From Ochotona curzoniae (Eukaryota > Chordata > Mammalia > Lagomorpha > Ochotonidae): a stretch of DNA of 64,000 nt. The notes below the pieces were generated by a model. It saw only the letters and a program-made list of their open reading frames with translations, did not search any database and was not told the DNA's origin. The position numbers and the translations under genes were made by a program. Positions 47,713 to 59,509 of this stretch are shown piece by piece (the first letter of the stretch is position 1; every line of letters begins with the position of its first letter). The stretch covers positions 22,868,501 through 22,932,500 of the forward strand of contig NW_024467106.1 in the NCBI RefSeq assembly GCF_017591425.1. Direction: 5' to 3'.

Positions 47713-48083
47713 ATAACACATGCATTCAAAGTTGGCATTCCAGGTATTCTCGATTTATTGAAGGAGACAATGTTAATGAGTCCCCTCTTCATATTATAGA
47801 TGCATAGTCAGTATACAGCAGGACACTTTCCTGAAATTATCTCATTAGCATCCCTATGTGTGGGTACCTTAGGGGAGAGTGAATAGCAGCATTCTGACCA
47901 GAAGAGACAGTGTGAGTGATGTCTGGAGGAGAGAGATTCTGCAACACAGCCAAAGCATAACATGTATAGATATGGAAACAGTGAATAGGACTCATCTGTG
48001 AAGAATCATAAATGACATACTAAAAAATCTGCATTTTTCCTCTAGTGAGTGAGGAACTTTGAGAGATTTGTAATCATAATATT

Positions 48084-50733
48084 TTTTTTATTTTTGATGA
48101 TGATTACATAGTTGAAAAAGGTACATGCTGATTAGGGTGGGAAGGATGGAGGAATACGAGAAGGTAGGTGAGACCATTGTTTCCAATGTGCTTTTGTTAT
48201 TTCTGTAAATGGGAGAAGAGGACAGAAAAGGGGAGAAACTGCATCCACCATCCTTATTGCATCACTAGTGGGGAATAAGGGACAGCCACCCAGGGTACCC
48301 AATGTGGAGCATGCTCTGAGGGCACTGTTGAAATGGTTTCAAAAGTTCTGAAATGCTATTGATTTTATTGCTCCAAAGATGAGGAAATCCTTCCAAGGTC
48401 TATTGGTTGACATAGTCCACCCGAGAGCATCCATTCACCTAGATACAAGTTGTCAAAACCTGGCTGGGAGAGTTCTTCAGTTTGTTCTGCCCTCCATCTT
48501 CTGCTATGGTACTAGATGTTCTCTGCAGACCCCAGTGAACTTCCATATCCCCCGCCCCATGCATCTGGGCATGCCACCCAATGCACCATCTTCATCACTG
48601 AGGAGGCCCAGTTCTGACTCCATGATGCACTCCATGATCAGATGACAGATCCTGCAATTTTCTCCATGGTTGGAGTTACAATCCAGGGATCCAGTTGGGA
48701 GACTCCCTCAAAAAATTCATGAGAGGTGACCCCAGAACTGAGTCTTGCGTGTGTTAGCCAGCACAGGGTCCAGCTCAGTCCATCTCCCATATCAGCTACA
48801 CACTTACTGGCGGCTGCAGTTTTTGGGTCAGTTCTGTCTCCATCCCTGACTTTTATGCGAACCAATGGATGCTGCAACCCAGCCTAATGCTGTCCACCAC
48901 GCACTTGGCTCTCATGCACACCAATGGGAACTGCAGCCCAGTTGGAATAACCCACCAGGCTAAACCCCAGCCCTAGTTCTTGCACATGACAATATGTACA
49001 GCAGACCGCTCCAATCTATCCTACTTCCCACTCAGCTTTTGTACAGACCAATGGGTGCTGCAGCCTTAGCTCAGCCCAACTGACCCCATTATCCAGCCCA
49101 CATTTATGCTGGCAGGTGCTGCTGCCTGTCCAGCCAGGTCTACCCCTAACCCTGGATCTCATGTTCATCAGTGAGAGCTGCAGCCTATCAGACAGTTGCC
49201 CTTATTCTTCCTAGTGGGCATTCTCCCAGCCCTGGATCTTGTACTTTCCAGGTGATCCTATGATCTAATCTGACAGGACTTGCCCCCAGTTCCAGCACTT
49301 GCCAGCTGATGCTGCAGCAAAACCCAATCAGACTGCACTTACTCTGGTTCATGCATGCACCAGTGGATATGGTGGCTTAGCCCAGCCTGGCTCTCCCCAT
49401 AACCCAGCTCAAATGCAGGCCATTGGATGTTGTATCCCTGCCCATCCTGGTCTGCCGCCAGTCCTGGTTCTCATACTCACCAGTGGCACAGTGGTCCATC
49501 AGGGGAGCCCTTGCTGCCTCCTTACCGGGCTTGCCCACCCGATTGTTACATGTGGTGGTGGGTGCTGTAGCTCAGGCTGGCATTGCTCACTTCACCTTAG
49601 CACTTGCTGGTGGCTGCTGCAGCCAGGTCTGGTTTAGCCTGTCCCCAGTTCCAACTTATGCTAGTGGGTACTGAAGACTAGTCCAGCCCAGCCAGCCACC
49701 AGTCCTGGTCCTAATGTGAACTGACTAGTTTTTTGCTGCCCAACCTAGCTTGTCCTGCACCCTACCCTGGTTCTCATATCTGCCAGTAGATACAACAAAC
49801 TGGCCCAGCCTGGCCACCCCCAGACCTGATCCACATGTATAAAAATGGGTACTGTTACCTGGCCTGGAATGGGCTGCCCCTAGACTTGGTTCTTGTGCTC
49901 ACCTACAGGGACTGCATCCTGAAGAGGAGTTCCCCAAGCTCCTCTATCAGGTAACCTCCCAGTGGCAGATCTCATGCACGCTGGTGGACCCTTGGCCCAG
50001 CCTGACTTGATCCCCTCCTGTCCTAACAGGAACAGTGGCCTTGCCAAACCAGCCCACATCCATTCTGGTTCTTACTAGCGGGTGCTACAGCCCAGCCATG
50101 CTCCAGCTCTAACATGTTTCAGTGGGCGCTGATACCTAGCCTAGCTATTCTACACCTACCCTGGATCTTGCGATCACCAGTGGGCACTGGAGCCTAGCCC
50201 AGTCTGGCACACCCTGACCCAGTCCACACCCATGCCAACGTATACTACAGTCATGTCCAGCCCAGTTTGCTGCCCTGATTCTGGCTCTCATGCTTACCAG
50301 TGGGAACCACAACCCAGTCAGAGTGTCCCCTTAGTTCCCCAACCAGGCCTGCTCCCAGCCACAGATTTTGCATGTGCCAGTGATTGCTCTTACCCAGCCT
50401 GGCATAGCCAATCCCCCATTTTATATCACTCTGCCATCAGATGTTGCAGCCTGGCCTGGACCAGCCCAGCCACATCTAATCCCAACTCTCACTGGTGAGG
50501 GCTGAATCTTAACCCTGTCCAGTCTGCCCCATTCCTGGCTTTCATGCAAACCAGCATTTATGATAACCTAGCCCTCACCACCCCATCTGAAACCAAGCAT
50601 GTGCAGAAATTCCCAGACTCACTCTTCCTACCTGGGCATGAGCTCCCAGGTCCCTACACACCCCCACCAGTGCCATCGCCCAGGTCCCTACAAGCCTGCA
50701 CCCCCAGGTCCCTACTAGCCACCCATGCCGGCC
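48084..50733 (-). mobile_element. VNTR-bearing L1-type retrotransposon (family B), TSD-bounded
   Basis: A single 2.65-kb insertion on the minus strand. The T-rich left end (48084-48097) is its poly-A. The flanks carry the TSD tgtaatcataatatt (48069-48083) and tgtaatcataaatatt (50734-50749), one extra A. In element orientation: a short region with three copies of a 'gtagggacctggg' motif (50650-50720), then about 30 tandem ~60-bp units (50565 down to 48745), then about 650 bp of unique 3' sequence with an AATAAA-type end. No reverse transcriptase or endonuclease is present, so it moved in trans or is a 5'-truncated L1 with a giant 3' UTR. Its 3' end parallels the 18.85-kb copy. Rabbit L1 has been described with internal direct repeats in its 3' UTR (as I recall, 78-bp units), which favours an L1 3' UTR origin. 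Confidence 0.75.
48745..50565 (-). repeat. Tandem array, ~60-bp GC-rich unit, ~30 copies
   Basis: The unit on the plus strand is approximately 'cccagcccagcctg', a variable C-rich part, 'tcctggttctcatg', then 'caccagtgggtgctgcag'. Anchor hits of the last motif fall at about 48861, 48920, 49048, 49109, 49359, 49418, 49479 and 49660. Spacing is mostly 57-62 bp, with some skipped or longer units. Units differ from each other by several substitutions, so expansion is not recent throughout. Confidence 0.88.
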
Positions 50734-50749
50734 TGTAATCATAAATATT

Positions 50750-51405
50750 AACACAAATATCTTTCACAAAGCTCTTTTGATAACCGTGTGGAGAAATATT
50801 TGGCTTTACTTGATCTTCTACAGACATTTTCCTTATACTGCCATCATTCTTGAACTACTGCTCATCCTAATAGACACATGAACACTAAGCTTCAATTTAC
50901 GTATGCTTCCTTCATTCCTTTGATCCTTATACCTGCAGTTTTCTACACCCCCTAACCAAACACTTGCCACGCAGGCCCCAGTCCCTAAGTCGTATCTCAT
51001 GCCTACTCAAATCCAACTTTGGCAATGATCAAGAACAGGTATAGTTGGAAATCCCCTAGCACAACTGAGATTGAAAAGCCTTAAAGGTGCATGAAAAAGT
51101 ATATAAAAGGGATAGTGAAGGAATCTCCCCAACCCCTAGTCCTATTTCCTAACTCCTGGGATGTTAAATGAAGCAAACTGCAAGCACCAAGGAATGTGCA
51201 ATTCAGAATTCATAAATGCAAGAGCCTAAAGTCAAATGTTATAGAAAATATTCATTTTATACAACCAATATCATCATAAACATTTACCAAGTTATGATCA
51301 AAAAGATTGTAAACTGGGCTGCAACAGCTTAGCAATTAGTACTCTTTTATTTATGAGTAATCAATGGTATCATGGGAGGTAAAGTCCTATGCAATAAATG
51401 CAGAC
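50750..51405. other. No recognised feature
   Basis: Unique-looking sequence between the VNTR element and the U2 fragment. Confidence 0.35.
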
Positions 51406-51471
51406 AGAAAATGCTAACAACATCATTTCTCAGCCTTTTGGCGAAGATCAAGTGTAGAAAATGCTGACAAT
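51406..51471 (+). pseudogene. RNU2P: 3'-truncated U2 snRNA retro-fragment with TSD
   Basis: 51422-51457 (atcatttctcagccttttgg then cgaagatcaagtgtag) equals nucleotides 1-36 of U2 snRNA with four substitutions (positions 4, 5, 11 and 22). It starts exactly at the U2 5' end. It stops just after the branch-point-recognition sequence GTGTAG, and the rest of U2 is missing. The flanks are 15-16-bp repeats: agaaaatgctaacaa(c) at 51406-51421 and agaaaatgctgacaa(t) at 51456-51471. The last two bases (AG) are shared by U2 and the target, so there is microhomology at the 3' junction. No poly-A is present. It is non-functional as an snRNA because the Sm site and the 3' stem-loops are absent. Confidence 0.93.
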
Positions 51472-51474
51472 GCT

Positions 51475-52990
51475 CACTGATAATGTACTTGGTCCACGAA
51501 ATCAGAGGATTCGGTGATTGTCTGAAAGATTATATATATCACTACCGTCCAGAAAAAGAATAGCCATGGGCATATAAACCAGAATATGTTCACTACCATG
51601 TACACCAAGCTCTAGATATGAGGAATAGTTTTATTTACATTCAAGCTGACAGGCCAAAGCCAACCTGTGCATTCTGCCTATGTATATGTAATTTAGATGG
51701 GTCATTTCCTTTCTTGAAGATGAATAAAAGATAGATTCCATACAGAGGTGTGCAATAAAACTGTAGAAAGAAGCAAAGTTAGGATCATCCTGAATACTCA
51801 GAGGAAACATGAAATATTTGAAAAATAGTTTTATGTGAACCAAAAGAGGATTTTATAATGTTATAATCAATTCCCATGAAATGCAAGATGGCATGACTTC
51901 CTCAAAACAAATGAAATATAAAAATAAATGAAAGACTGTTAAGAATGATAAAAGAATAATAGAATGAGATGCAGGACAGCTGAGATTAGAGCAGAAGCAA
52001 GATGAAATCAGAAAGCGACAATAAATTCATTGCTCTATCATCAAGAGAGTTGGCATTGTGAAACATGACACACAAATTAAGGGGTCTCTGGGAACTCAAA
52101 AGAGAAGAGCAAACTTCTTTATTTAGAGCAGAACAAAAAAAATAACATGATGAAACAACCTCAAAATAATAAAAGACTTTCAAAAATTTTAGTTAGAAAA
52201 AAAATAATCAGACATAGTTGAAGAAAACTTCTGAAAGCATGCATATATATACATGTATATATTATATTCATATGTATATTCATGCTTTTCATTTTTGAAT
52301 ATGTATGAGGATTTTTTGTTTTGGTTTTGGTTCATTTTGTTTTTTGGGCATGGGAAACCCAAATCAAAATATCTGGAATTTTTGTTAATTATACAGTTGA
52401 GGTGAGAAAATCTATAAAAAATTTAGGATACAAAAGTAGTTACCTTCAAACAGTTTATACTGGCCTCAGAAAGTTACTGTGGAACACTAAAGTATCATAA
52501 ATTGATAAATCAATGCGATTTTATGCAAAAACATCAGGTGTATTCCAAGTACATGGAATCACTTGCATTTATGATGTATTATGTGTCAAGCTTGGAGAAC
52601 TTCCAAACTAGTCACATTTATAACTATTTCTCCACCTCAGATACACCTTCCATACCCTTTGTTCTTATCCTGAGTCCTTGCAAAAAAATAATTCAAAGCT
52701 GTGTGCCTTAAAATTGTCATTATTTTTTATTGCAAAAATTAATAGTTTTCTTCTATAACACATCATGTAATATTTTATTTTATATATAAATAGGTTAATG
52801 CTGATAGATTTATTCCATGTATGAATTCTATGAATCTTACAGTTGAAATGCATAGGAATGTAGACATACATAAATAGTCATGGCTTTGCCTCTCCGTTTA
52901 AAACGTTATGAACATTATTTCCTCTGTTTGACAATGCAGAAAGTAATCTATACATATTAAGTTACATTTATAATATATAGTATATGTCAA
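51475..52990. other. No confidently recognised feature
   Basis: Very AT-rich. Parts (51880-52200) may be old L1, but I cannot anchor them. Confidence 0.3.
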
Positions 52991-52999
52991 ATTGAGCCT

Positions 53000-53460
53000 A
53001 ATATTTTACTGTTAACTATCACTCTATTTTTAATTAGTTTATTTTAGCACATTGAAAACAACTTTGTGCTTAGTTCATTTAGCCTTTTTTTGAAGTTAGA
53101 TTGAAAAAAAAACCTTAATTTTCTCAAGTTACTTCACAAAATCAACAATAGAATGGTATTAAATGCCTTTTCACTATCTATAAAGATTACAGCACAGCTC
53201 TCATTGATTAATGAGCACATCACGGTAGGTAAGACAATTTCTTCTACCTTGTAATAAAGGACCTATCTTCATAGTCTCAAAATAATCTATGCTTAATAGA
53301 GATAGATGTATCTTTTAGCAAGCTATTGTATTCAGTTCATTATCATTTTACAAGATTTTTGGATCAAACTCATTGAAAATACTCTGTAGTTTTACAAACT
53401 ACCAGTATTACACTGATCAGACATTTTACAAGATTTATTTCTAGTATACAATGACCTAAT
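53000..53460 (-). mobile_element. Old L1 ORF2-derived sequence (antisense)
   Basis: 'tggtattaaatgccttttca', 'ctatctataaagattacagc', 'agcaagctattgtattcagt' and 'gaaaatactctgtagtttta' is the antisense order of an L1 reverse-transcriptase region. No frame survives. Confidence 0.5.
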
Positions 53461-53719
53461 TGGGTTTGTTTATTTTTTCCATAGGAATATGTCCTACCCC
53501 CCCTTGCCACCCTCCGCCAGTGTTCATTTCTAATCATTGGAAATCTCAGAATCAGAATTATGCTTTTAACTTATTCTCTTGGCCAAAAAAAAAAAAAACG
53601 GCAGATAATTTCAGGGTTTTCCATTTAGACTTTACTACCATCTCATTCCTTTCTTCAATGGTCACAAATAATTTTTCTAGTTCCTGTGGCTAAATATTTC
53701 AGCACTGTTAGAAAATGGA

Positions 53720-54480
53720 AAAATACCCGAGATATGGGAAGGGACTCAGAATCCCACTTCACTTATTGTGAAATAGATTTGGGGCAGGTGCCTATCATCA
53801 GAGCTCAACAGATTCCCGTGCTGACAAGCAACATATAGCAGCATTCTGGGTTCCCAGGTGAGCTCAGAACACCTATCCACTAACCCAAGAAGTGTCACCT
53901 CTTAGGGCATATTACTTTGTAAAGCATAGAGGATTCCTTTGGGAAGAAGAGAAAGACTCCCAGTATTATTAGGTGTGGCATTATTGCAGTTTGCGTCCCA
54001 AACATACACAGACTACACTTTAGTCTTAGTGTTCCATGGCCTTACTTAGGTCTGTGAATTTGTTTCAGTAGAGCTCATATTTCATCAGATTACAGTGGAT
54101 TGTTTCTTCTTTCAGTAACACAAGTCAGGTAGAACATCAGTGAGCTGTCTTCCATTTGGATCCTAGCCACTAGTCAAAGATCCCTGCAGATGCTGATAAT
54201 GGTGACAGTCTCATGACCTAAGTCATTAATAGGTCTCTTCACTTCTGAATCTCCCCATACTGATTTCATCAATAGTAAACACTGATTTTTCTCAGCAGTA
54301 TCTTCTACCCATAAAAAGGGAGGAGGGGGCAAGCAATGCTATAGCTTATGTAAGAATACCATTAAATAAAAGACACCATTTCACCATTTCCTTGGGTCTT
54401 TCCTCCCTTGAAGCCCCCTCCTGTCACTATGGCAGGAGCTCTTCTTCCCCCTTTTCCTAAATAAAACCATTAAGTAAGGA
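53720..54480 (+). other. Possible ERV LTR-like stretch (uncertain)
   Basis: 54340-54475 has an AAATAAAAGACACC block, then 'tttccttgggtctttcctcc', 'gaagccccctcctgtcacta' and a second AAATAAAA. This resembles an R-U5 end of a solo LTR. Upstream boundaries and terminal TG…CA are not clear, and no retroviral coding sequence is present. Confidence 0.25.
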
Positions 54481-54801
54481 TATTCTGTATCTAAGTTTCA
54501 TAATATGGAATGTGATTATAAGGGAGCCTGTTACATAAAACTATTCACGTCTGTTAAAAATGGCATTCAGAATCCAGAATTTCTGATAAGCAGAACCATA
54601 TCAAAGCACTCAGCCCTTTCTAAGATCATGTTTTTCCTTCTTTGAACACCAAGCATTCTCACCCAATATATTCAAAAGCCTTAGAATTCGTTAAATGTTG
54701 AACTCTTCTAGGATACATTCCATAAGACATGCTAGGATCTAACTTCCAGGTTACTTAGAAATAAAGGACAGACCTTGAATATAACAGAGTGGCTTACCTT
54801 T

Positions 54802-55130
54802 AAAAAAAAAAAAAGAGCATTTTTATTGGGAAAGAAGATTTACAGAGCAAAAAGACAAAGAAAAAGATCTTCCATCAGTTGGCTCACCCCCCAAATGATT
54901 GCAAGGTCAAAACTGAGCTAATCTAAAGCCAGGAGGCAGGAGCTTCTTGCGGATCTCCCATGTGGGTGCAGGGTCCCAAGGCTTTGGGCCATGTCCACTG
55001 CTTTCAAGGCCATAAGCATGGAGCTGGATGGAAAGTGGAGTAGCCAGAACACGAACCAGCACCTAAATGGGATCCCATTTGGGGATTTGCAGAGAGAGAA
55101 TAAGTCAGTTGAGCCACTGTGCCTACCCCA
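54802..55130 (-). mobile_element. Lagomorph SINE, perfect 14-bp TSD
   Basis: Antisense. The left oligo-A/T junction is unusual (an A-run sits where a T-run is expected). Then come 'gatcttccatcagttggctc', 'gagctaatctaaagccagga', 'gtgggtgcagggtcccaagg' and the head 'agccactgtgcctacccc'. TSD agtggcttaccttt at 54788-54801 and 55131-55144. Confidence 0.93.
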
Positions 55131-55144
55131 AGTGGCTTACCTTT

Positions 55145-57775
55145 CAAAAGTAATTCTCTCAGATGTGGAAGTTACAGTATCACTAAGCAAGATAAGAGGG
55201 GCATTCTCATGGGAGAGAAAGGTTATTTGGTTGACAATGAAAACAACAGGGTGGTAGGATCTCCAATCCATATTTCAGGGTCTCACTCTTTTGCAATAAG
55301 TGCACTATATTTATATAATAAACCTGCTAAGATAATGCATTCAGTTGACATTGCATTTCAGTAGCCCATGTTTTGTCTGAAGTAGCAAGAAGAATTCTGC
55401 ACAGAAATTAGAATGTCCTGGGTTGCTATTCATTCACTGATCCAACAGATTTCAACCAGTATTATTCTTCCTTTGGGTTCCTCAGAGAAATTAGAAGCAT
55501 CTTACATTCTTTATCCTTTCCACACTAGTCTCTTTTATGGAGATGACCACTTCATCTCCTAAGGCTATCAATAGGTATTTCATTCTAAGTAACCCTGTGT
55601 GGTACAATAACATTCTGTTTCATAAATATAAACCAAAAACTGCCTATTTCCCCTGGTGTTAATCTGGATTTGCAACACTTTCATTTCCAAATATGGGAAC
55701 CAGTCCTAATTTCATATATATAAACATGCGCACCCATAGGCAAACATGTGCACACATATGCATACATAGTTCCCTTATCTCTGTGACTCATTTGCTTGCA
55801 ATCCTCTCCTGCAACAACTTCTAAACCAGTTAAAGTTCTTGGTTGAAATCAACAGACATATTTGCACATTAGAGCAACTAGGAAAGGATGATGAATTCTA
55901 ATCTACGATACAAGAAGCATTTGAAGAAACTGATAAATGCCTGGAGTGTAATTCAGAGATATTTTCAAACAGAACTGTAATAAAGAAACCATGGTGGAAG
56001 AACTTAATTTGATTAGTAAGATGATGAACAGTTTGTGGCTTAATAACAAGAGTAGAAAATCAAGTCCATCAGCATGAGTGACTAAGCATACCAAATTACA
56101 ACCAGTGTCCAGTCATGGGCACTGTCATTGCCATCACTGGACCCTAGGCCTCACCCTCACCATTCCCATTCAAGAACATTCATTCTTGATGTCCCTACTT
56201 CTTTGTTGATTCAGAGTCAAAATTCTGGAGTGACAGTTTTCACAAGACTTTGTTTCTCTTGATCCAAGGAAAGCGATTATATGGACATCTGAGCTCACAT
56301 AAATTGACTTCCTCTTCTGAATATTCAAATAAACATAGGAAAGAAGTTCAGAAGATGAGCCACCTTCCACATACCACATGTGCTTCCTATACGAATAATC
56401 CCATTATTTACTATGTCATGGAAGAGAACTTTCGTATTTGTTCTTTTAGACTGTGCAATTCTTCATTGCTGCAAAAATCTGGCTCTGGATCATTTTACTA
56501 GCAATAATAGATCAGCATCACCTATTTTTATGATTATTAGTATGGCTTAGGTATTCTCTTTCATATTCAAGGATGAGTAAAACACATTCATTGCCCTCAA
56601 AGAACTTATAAGCATTATTATGATGTTTCTGTTTTTCCTTGTGTGTTAACACCAACCAGAATGTCTAGCACAAAGTGTCAGAAAAGTTTTCTCAAAGAAT
56701 AGTTTCCAAATGCAAATCCTTTTAAAGAGCCTCATTTAAAATATTGCCTTCTGTTGGAGAGTTCTTGTGATTTCATGCCTGTGTTGTTAAGAGTCTCCTA
56801 GAGAAAGCACCCCCACAATCAATTACACAATGGGGCATTACGGGTGATCCATGCACAGAGAAATAAGACTAATAAATCTATGGATTGTGGAGGAACTAGA
56901 GAAGCAGGTGTAGATATCAACAGCCTTCATCAAAAATAAGTAATTTGAATGTAACAATGAGGCAAAAAGAGTGAAGGTGAGTTTATAATATACATAAAAG
57001 CATAAATAAAGTGGCTATAAAATTTTCAAAACATTATTAATGGGAACCCCAGAAGGAATATAGAAAACTATAATAATCAAAATGGAGCTAAACCATCTAA
57101 TTCCGCAAGCATAAGGACTGACTGCTAAAGGCAAGTCCAACTACCATTTGTCAGAAACATGTTGAGATTTGGAACCATCAAAGACTAAACCATTCAATTC
57201 AGCCAATCCTTGAGATGAAAATTATAAATATTCTGGTAATCATAAGAAACCCTTTAAAGCGAGCATATGTTTACAGAAGATATCATTATGGCCTATTTTC
57301 CGAACCAAGGATTCCCAACCCAGGCACCTGAATGATGAAGCAAGGCCAGAATTAGACAGGAAGTGACCATTTCTGAAACCTCTGGATAACTACAGCACAT
57401 GGGAATGTTTTCTTAAGGCTTTCTTTTACTGCTGCCTTTTAACATTTTTTTCTAACTGGTCCAGAAGGAAAATTACAAGGTGGAATGAAAAAGAGATGAA
57501 AACTCCTAGCAAAATGATGACATGTCAGTCCTTTTAAAAGATGTTTGGAAGACTCTTTACAATGGCCTCTGTTGATTTTTAAGCATCCAAAATGTGCAAA
57601 TCATTGCATTATTTTTCATCATGCCAGAAAGTGTTTGCATTTTTATTTTTGTGGGGCCGAAGCAAATGAATTCCTAGAGAAGCTGGCACTCTGCCATCTT
57701 TTAGAAGTTGGTGTGGGTAAGAATCCAGAAGGTAGCTAGTTACAGTATTGTGTCTCCATTTTCAAATAACTGCCA
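55145..57775. other. No recognised feature
   Basis: About 2.6 kb without a gene or nameable repeat. Open frames of up to 88 codons are unsupported. Confidence 0.35.
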
Positions 57776-57779
57776 TCTC

Positions 57780-57910
57780 CCATCCCACCTCAACTCTATA
57801 AGGTAAGTAATTAAAAACCCAATTTAACAGTTAAGAAAATTCAAAGTGTAACAATGGTGCAAAGGTCAGTCCCTTGTAACAAGATTTGGCTTCAACATTT
57901 GATTGATTTG
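57780..57910 (-). mobile_element. MIR relic (antisense)
   Basis: 'ctcaactctataaggtaagt', 'aatttaacagttaagaaaat' and 'ggtgcaaaggtcagtccctt' follow the antisense MIR core, weakly. Confidence 0.4.
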
Positions 57911-58214
57911 CCTAATGTGATCACCCAGCAAACCATCCCATGAATCCATCACTGCTCTCTTTCAAAGCTCCAAGGATGGTCAAACATTCTCAGCCAAACA
58001 ATCACTCTTTTGTTAGAATGCATGACAGGCAAACACACCAATCTCCTAAAGAAAATTCTGAGCCAGCTCAGAGACCCCATTAAGGGTGAGGAAAAGCTGT
58101 GGCTTCTTATAATGCATTGAGTAGGGCAAAAAGAACAGAATGTGATGCTCATGATTCTACTATATAAGCCTCCACTTTGTAAGTCCAATCTTGTTCTACT
58201 GCTGCGCCATGCAA

Positions 58215-58465
58215 TAGGGAACTTCAGGTAACATCTAGGGCCTATGGGTGGCCGTTAGCCAACAGAAAGAAGGTCAGGCTCCCAGCTTCTAGATAGCACC
58301 AATAAATAAATTCTTCAAACACCCTGAACGGACCAGTCAAGCCTTAGGGTGAGAATGCAGCTGACCAGGCACCTTCATTACAGCCTCTGAGATCCTAAGC
58401 AAAGGATGCAGCTTGTCTTCTGATAACATAGGTATTTTGTTTTAAGACACTATGTTGAGAAAACG
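58215..58465 (+). mobile_element. MLT1-like MaLR LTR relic
   Basis: 'attacagcctctgagatcct', 'aagcaaaggatgcagcttgt' and 'tattttgttttaagacacta' plus 'tgttgaga' resemble the 3' half of MLT1-type LTRs. Confidence 0.45.
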
Positions 58466-58829
58466 AATGGAAGCGGAACTGAACCTGAACCAAGTTTTCT
58501 ACTCTCAAGTCTCTATTTTTTTTTTCAGTTGCCCAAAAACCGAGCTATGTAACCACAGCATGCTTATCAACTGTGAACCTAGCTGAGGCAAGATGCCAGC
58601 AGCCTCAATGAAATCACTTTCTTTCACTACTGCAGCTGCACTTACTGACCACCTCCTCATGAGCATGAAAAGATAGAACAAACAGAATCAGATTCATCTG
58701 GCTCCTCCATCTATCTAGAGACTTCTTGACATCCTGGATAGGGCTATAAAACTGCACTCTGTCACTTACTTGCTTATGTGAAGAGCTCAAATCACATCCC
58801 TTACTCTACATTTTTCTCAGTTTTAAACA

Positions 58830-59125
58830 GGTTTGTAATTTTTATTTACTTGAAAAATTAGAGTACGAGATAGAGAAATTTATTTTCCATCTTCTGGTCC
58901 GCTCTCCCAAATGCCTGAAACATCCAGGGTTGGGTCAACCGGAAGCAAGGAATCTGGATCTCAGCCGAATGTTTTCACTTGGATGGCTGGGACTCAATTC
59001 CTTTGGCCACTGTCTGTTGCTTTCTAAGATCACTTTAGCTAAGCTGGAAGCAGAGTAGCCAAAATGTGGTCCTTTAGTATGGAGTGGCAGGCAGCTCAAG
59101 CAGCAGCTTAAGCCACAATATGTCT
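58830..59125 (-). mobile_element. Lagomorph SINE, antisense, old
   Basis: Tail-side 'taatttttatttacttgaaa', then 'gagatagagaaatttatttt', 'tccatcttctggtccgctct', 'gtcaaccggaagcaaggaat', 'actgtctgttgctttctaag' and head-side 'cagcttaagccacaatatgt'. Confidence 0.7.
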
Positions 59126-59324
59126 GTCTCCATTTTTTTCTCTCATATTTAAAACAGGGTATATCAAATTTATTTCAGAGACATGTAGGGATTTAGAATT
59201 AAAATGCACATGTGACACATTATTAACAAATTGAAGCTACTATTACAATGGAACTTAAAAGATTCATGACAAACTGAATTAAAATAGAAGTTTGTTTTGA
59301 TACCAAAAACAATCCAACTCAGAT

Positions 59325-59450
59325 ATGGGGGTATTATCAGTTTTTCCCCATTTCTCAGATGGAAAACTAAAATGTCTGGTCCTTGACTACACAGTAAGAA
59401 ATCTACAAATCTGGAATAGGAGACCAGGTCTTCTGATTCTAATTCTACAG
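59325..59450 (-). mobile_element. MIR relic (antisense)
   Basis: 'ggggtattatcagtttttcc', 'ccatttctcagatggaaaac', 'tccttgactacacagtaaga' and 'aggagaccaggtcttctgat' match antisense MIR order. Confidence 0.55.
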
Positions 59451-59509
59451 AATTTCTTACTCTCTTCCTCCCTAATTCTTAAAAAAAAAATGTTAAAACA
59501 TGATTTCAC

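Noticed and set aside
49299..49674. 112- and 83-codon open frames as a repeat protein
   Set aside because: They are by-products of the ~60-bp VNTR; units vary and stops interrupt the frame elsewhere in the array.
48745..50565. CRISPR array or satellite DNA
   Set aside because: Units are contiguous diverged 60-mers without spacers, inside a TSD-bounded retrotransposon in a mammalian genome.
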